Shown in pieces: positions 31,866 to 32,221 of a stretch of DNA of 32,221 bases (its first letter is position 1; every line of letters begins with the position of its first letter). The position numbers and the translations under genes are program-made. Under the pieces are notes generated by a model. That model did not search any database and was not told the DNA's origin. It saw only the letters and a program-made list of their open reading frames with translations. The stretch spans positions 1 to 32,221 of the forward strand of contig JANQES010000034.1 of NCBI GenBank assembly GCA_028278205.1, read 5' to 3'. Origin of the DNA: Rhodothermales bacterium (lineage in GTDB: Bacteria; Bacteroidota; Rhodothermia; Rhodothermales; Bin80).

Positions 31866-31921
31866 GTACGTCAAAAATAACGTACGTTAAATTTGACGTA
31901 CGTCAGAATCAACGTATAAAA
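31866..31921 (+). promoter_or_regulatory. Tandem 16-mer direct repeats upstream of the ATPase gene
   Basis: Three and a half units: gtacgtcaaaaataac (31866-31881), gtacgttaaatttgac (31882-31897), gtacgtcagaatcaac (31898-31913) and gtataaaa (31914-31921). Unit junctions create palindromes aacgtacgtt and gacgtacgtc. The array is AT-rich and ends 11 nt before the ATPase start codon. It could be an iteron-like operator or promoter array. Confidence 0.65.
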
Positions 31922-31932
31922 CCGGCGAGGCG

Positions 31933-32175
31933 ATGAGAGCCAACCCGGGCGGGCAGCTTTCTCCGAATGAAGTAGTCGGGCGCGACCGGCTCATTGCACA
32001 GCTTTGGGACATCCTGGAGCGGCAAAGCGTGGTGTTGACATCGGAACGGCGGATTGGCAAGACGCAGGTTGTTAAAAAGATGGAAGCGGAAGCCTCGGAC
32101 GAAATATTCGTGGTTTATCGTGATCTAGCAGCCTGTCGGACTTTCCGGTCAGGATTTGTTAAACTGCACCTGTAA
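31933..32175 (+). pseudogene. Truncated AAA/archaeal-type ATPase
   Basis: The head MRANPGGQLSPNEVVGRDRL, then IAQLWDILERQSVVLTSERR and IGKTQVVKKM (a GKT P-loop variant) and EIFVVYRDL, matches large single-gene ATPases of roughly 400-500 residues. After VVYRDL (about residue 65) the sequence becomes ACRTFRSGFVKLHL and stops, unlike the family. DNA from about 32128 onwards includes an imperfect hairpin (cctgtcgga / tccggtcagg), so an insertion or deletion boundary is likely there. The window ends before this can be resolved. Confidence 0.55.
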
Positions 32176-32221
32176 TGTAAGGCCAACCTATCCGCAAAAT
32201 CGATGGCTAGCCCTTTTGTCC

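Overview
The window is high-GC bacterial DNA, probably from the FCB superphylum (Bacteroidota/Rhodothermota or a relative). The best clue is a type IX secretion (Por) C-terminal sorting signature at 14132-14299. Secreted Cys-type sulfatases, 3-keto-disaccharide-hydrolase-like (DUF1080) proteins, TolB-like lipoproteins and a fucose-isomerase-like protein fit an aerobic polymer scavenger. No rRNA, tRNA, CRISPR array or intact transposase was seen.

Layout. 1-8.1 kb: a broken arginase-family gene, a two-domain DUF1080 protein, cutC, a TolB-like lipoprotein and two sulfatases. 8.3-10.3 kb: an Uma2-like protein, a lipoprotein phosphatase/nuclease and a small HEAT-like exported protein. 10.8-18.4 kb: ethanolamine-type permease, glutamine-synthetase-like ligase, aldehyde dehydrogenase and iron-type alcohol dehydrogenase, which together look like a gamma-glutamylated amino-alcohol catabolic set. 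A beta-helix protein and a collapsed FG-GAP/T9SS gene lie inside this set. 18.4-23 kb: a second Uma2 protein, a fucose-isomerase-like protein, an orphaned antitoxin with a toxin remnant, and an exported amidohydrolase. 23.1-27.4 kb: a membrane protein, the two aconitase X subunits, a broken DUF6932 gene with its HTH partner, a coiled-coil protein and DinB. 27.4-32.2 kb: aminotransferase, membrane HExxH protein, MnmD-type methyltransferase, guanine deaminase, NAD-dependent epimerase/reductase and a broken ATPase gene at the window edge.

Two things stand out beyond gene content. First, most intergenic gaps are filled by long imperfect hairpins whose arms are tandem short words, usually 7-mers. 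Each gap has a different word, but the architecture is the same. One ~150-bp family with GGATTTT-type arms and a terminator-like core occurs three times, and it abuts or overlaps stop codons; solo arms do the same elsewhere. Second, at least three genes (arginase, FG-GAP/T9SS protein, DUF6932) keep a recognisable head and tail but have lost the middle and changed frame at the join. This suggests recurrent internal deletion, or a systematic assembly artefact that must be excluded.

All functional calls come from reading motifs by eye. No database search was run.
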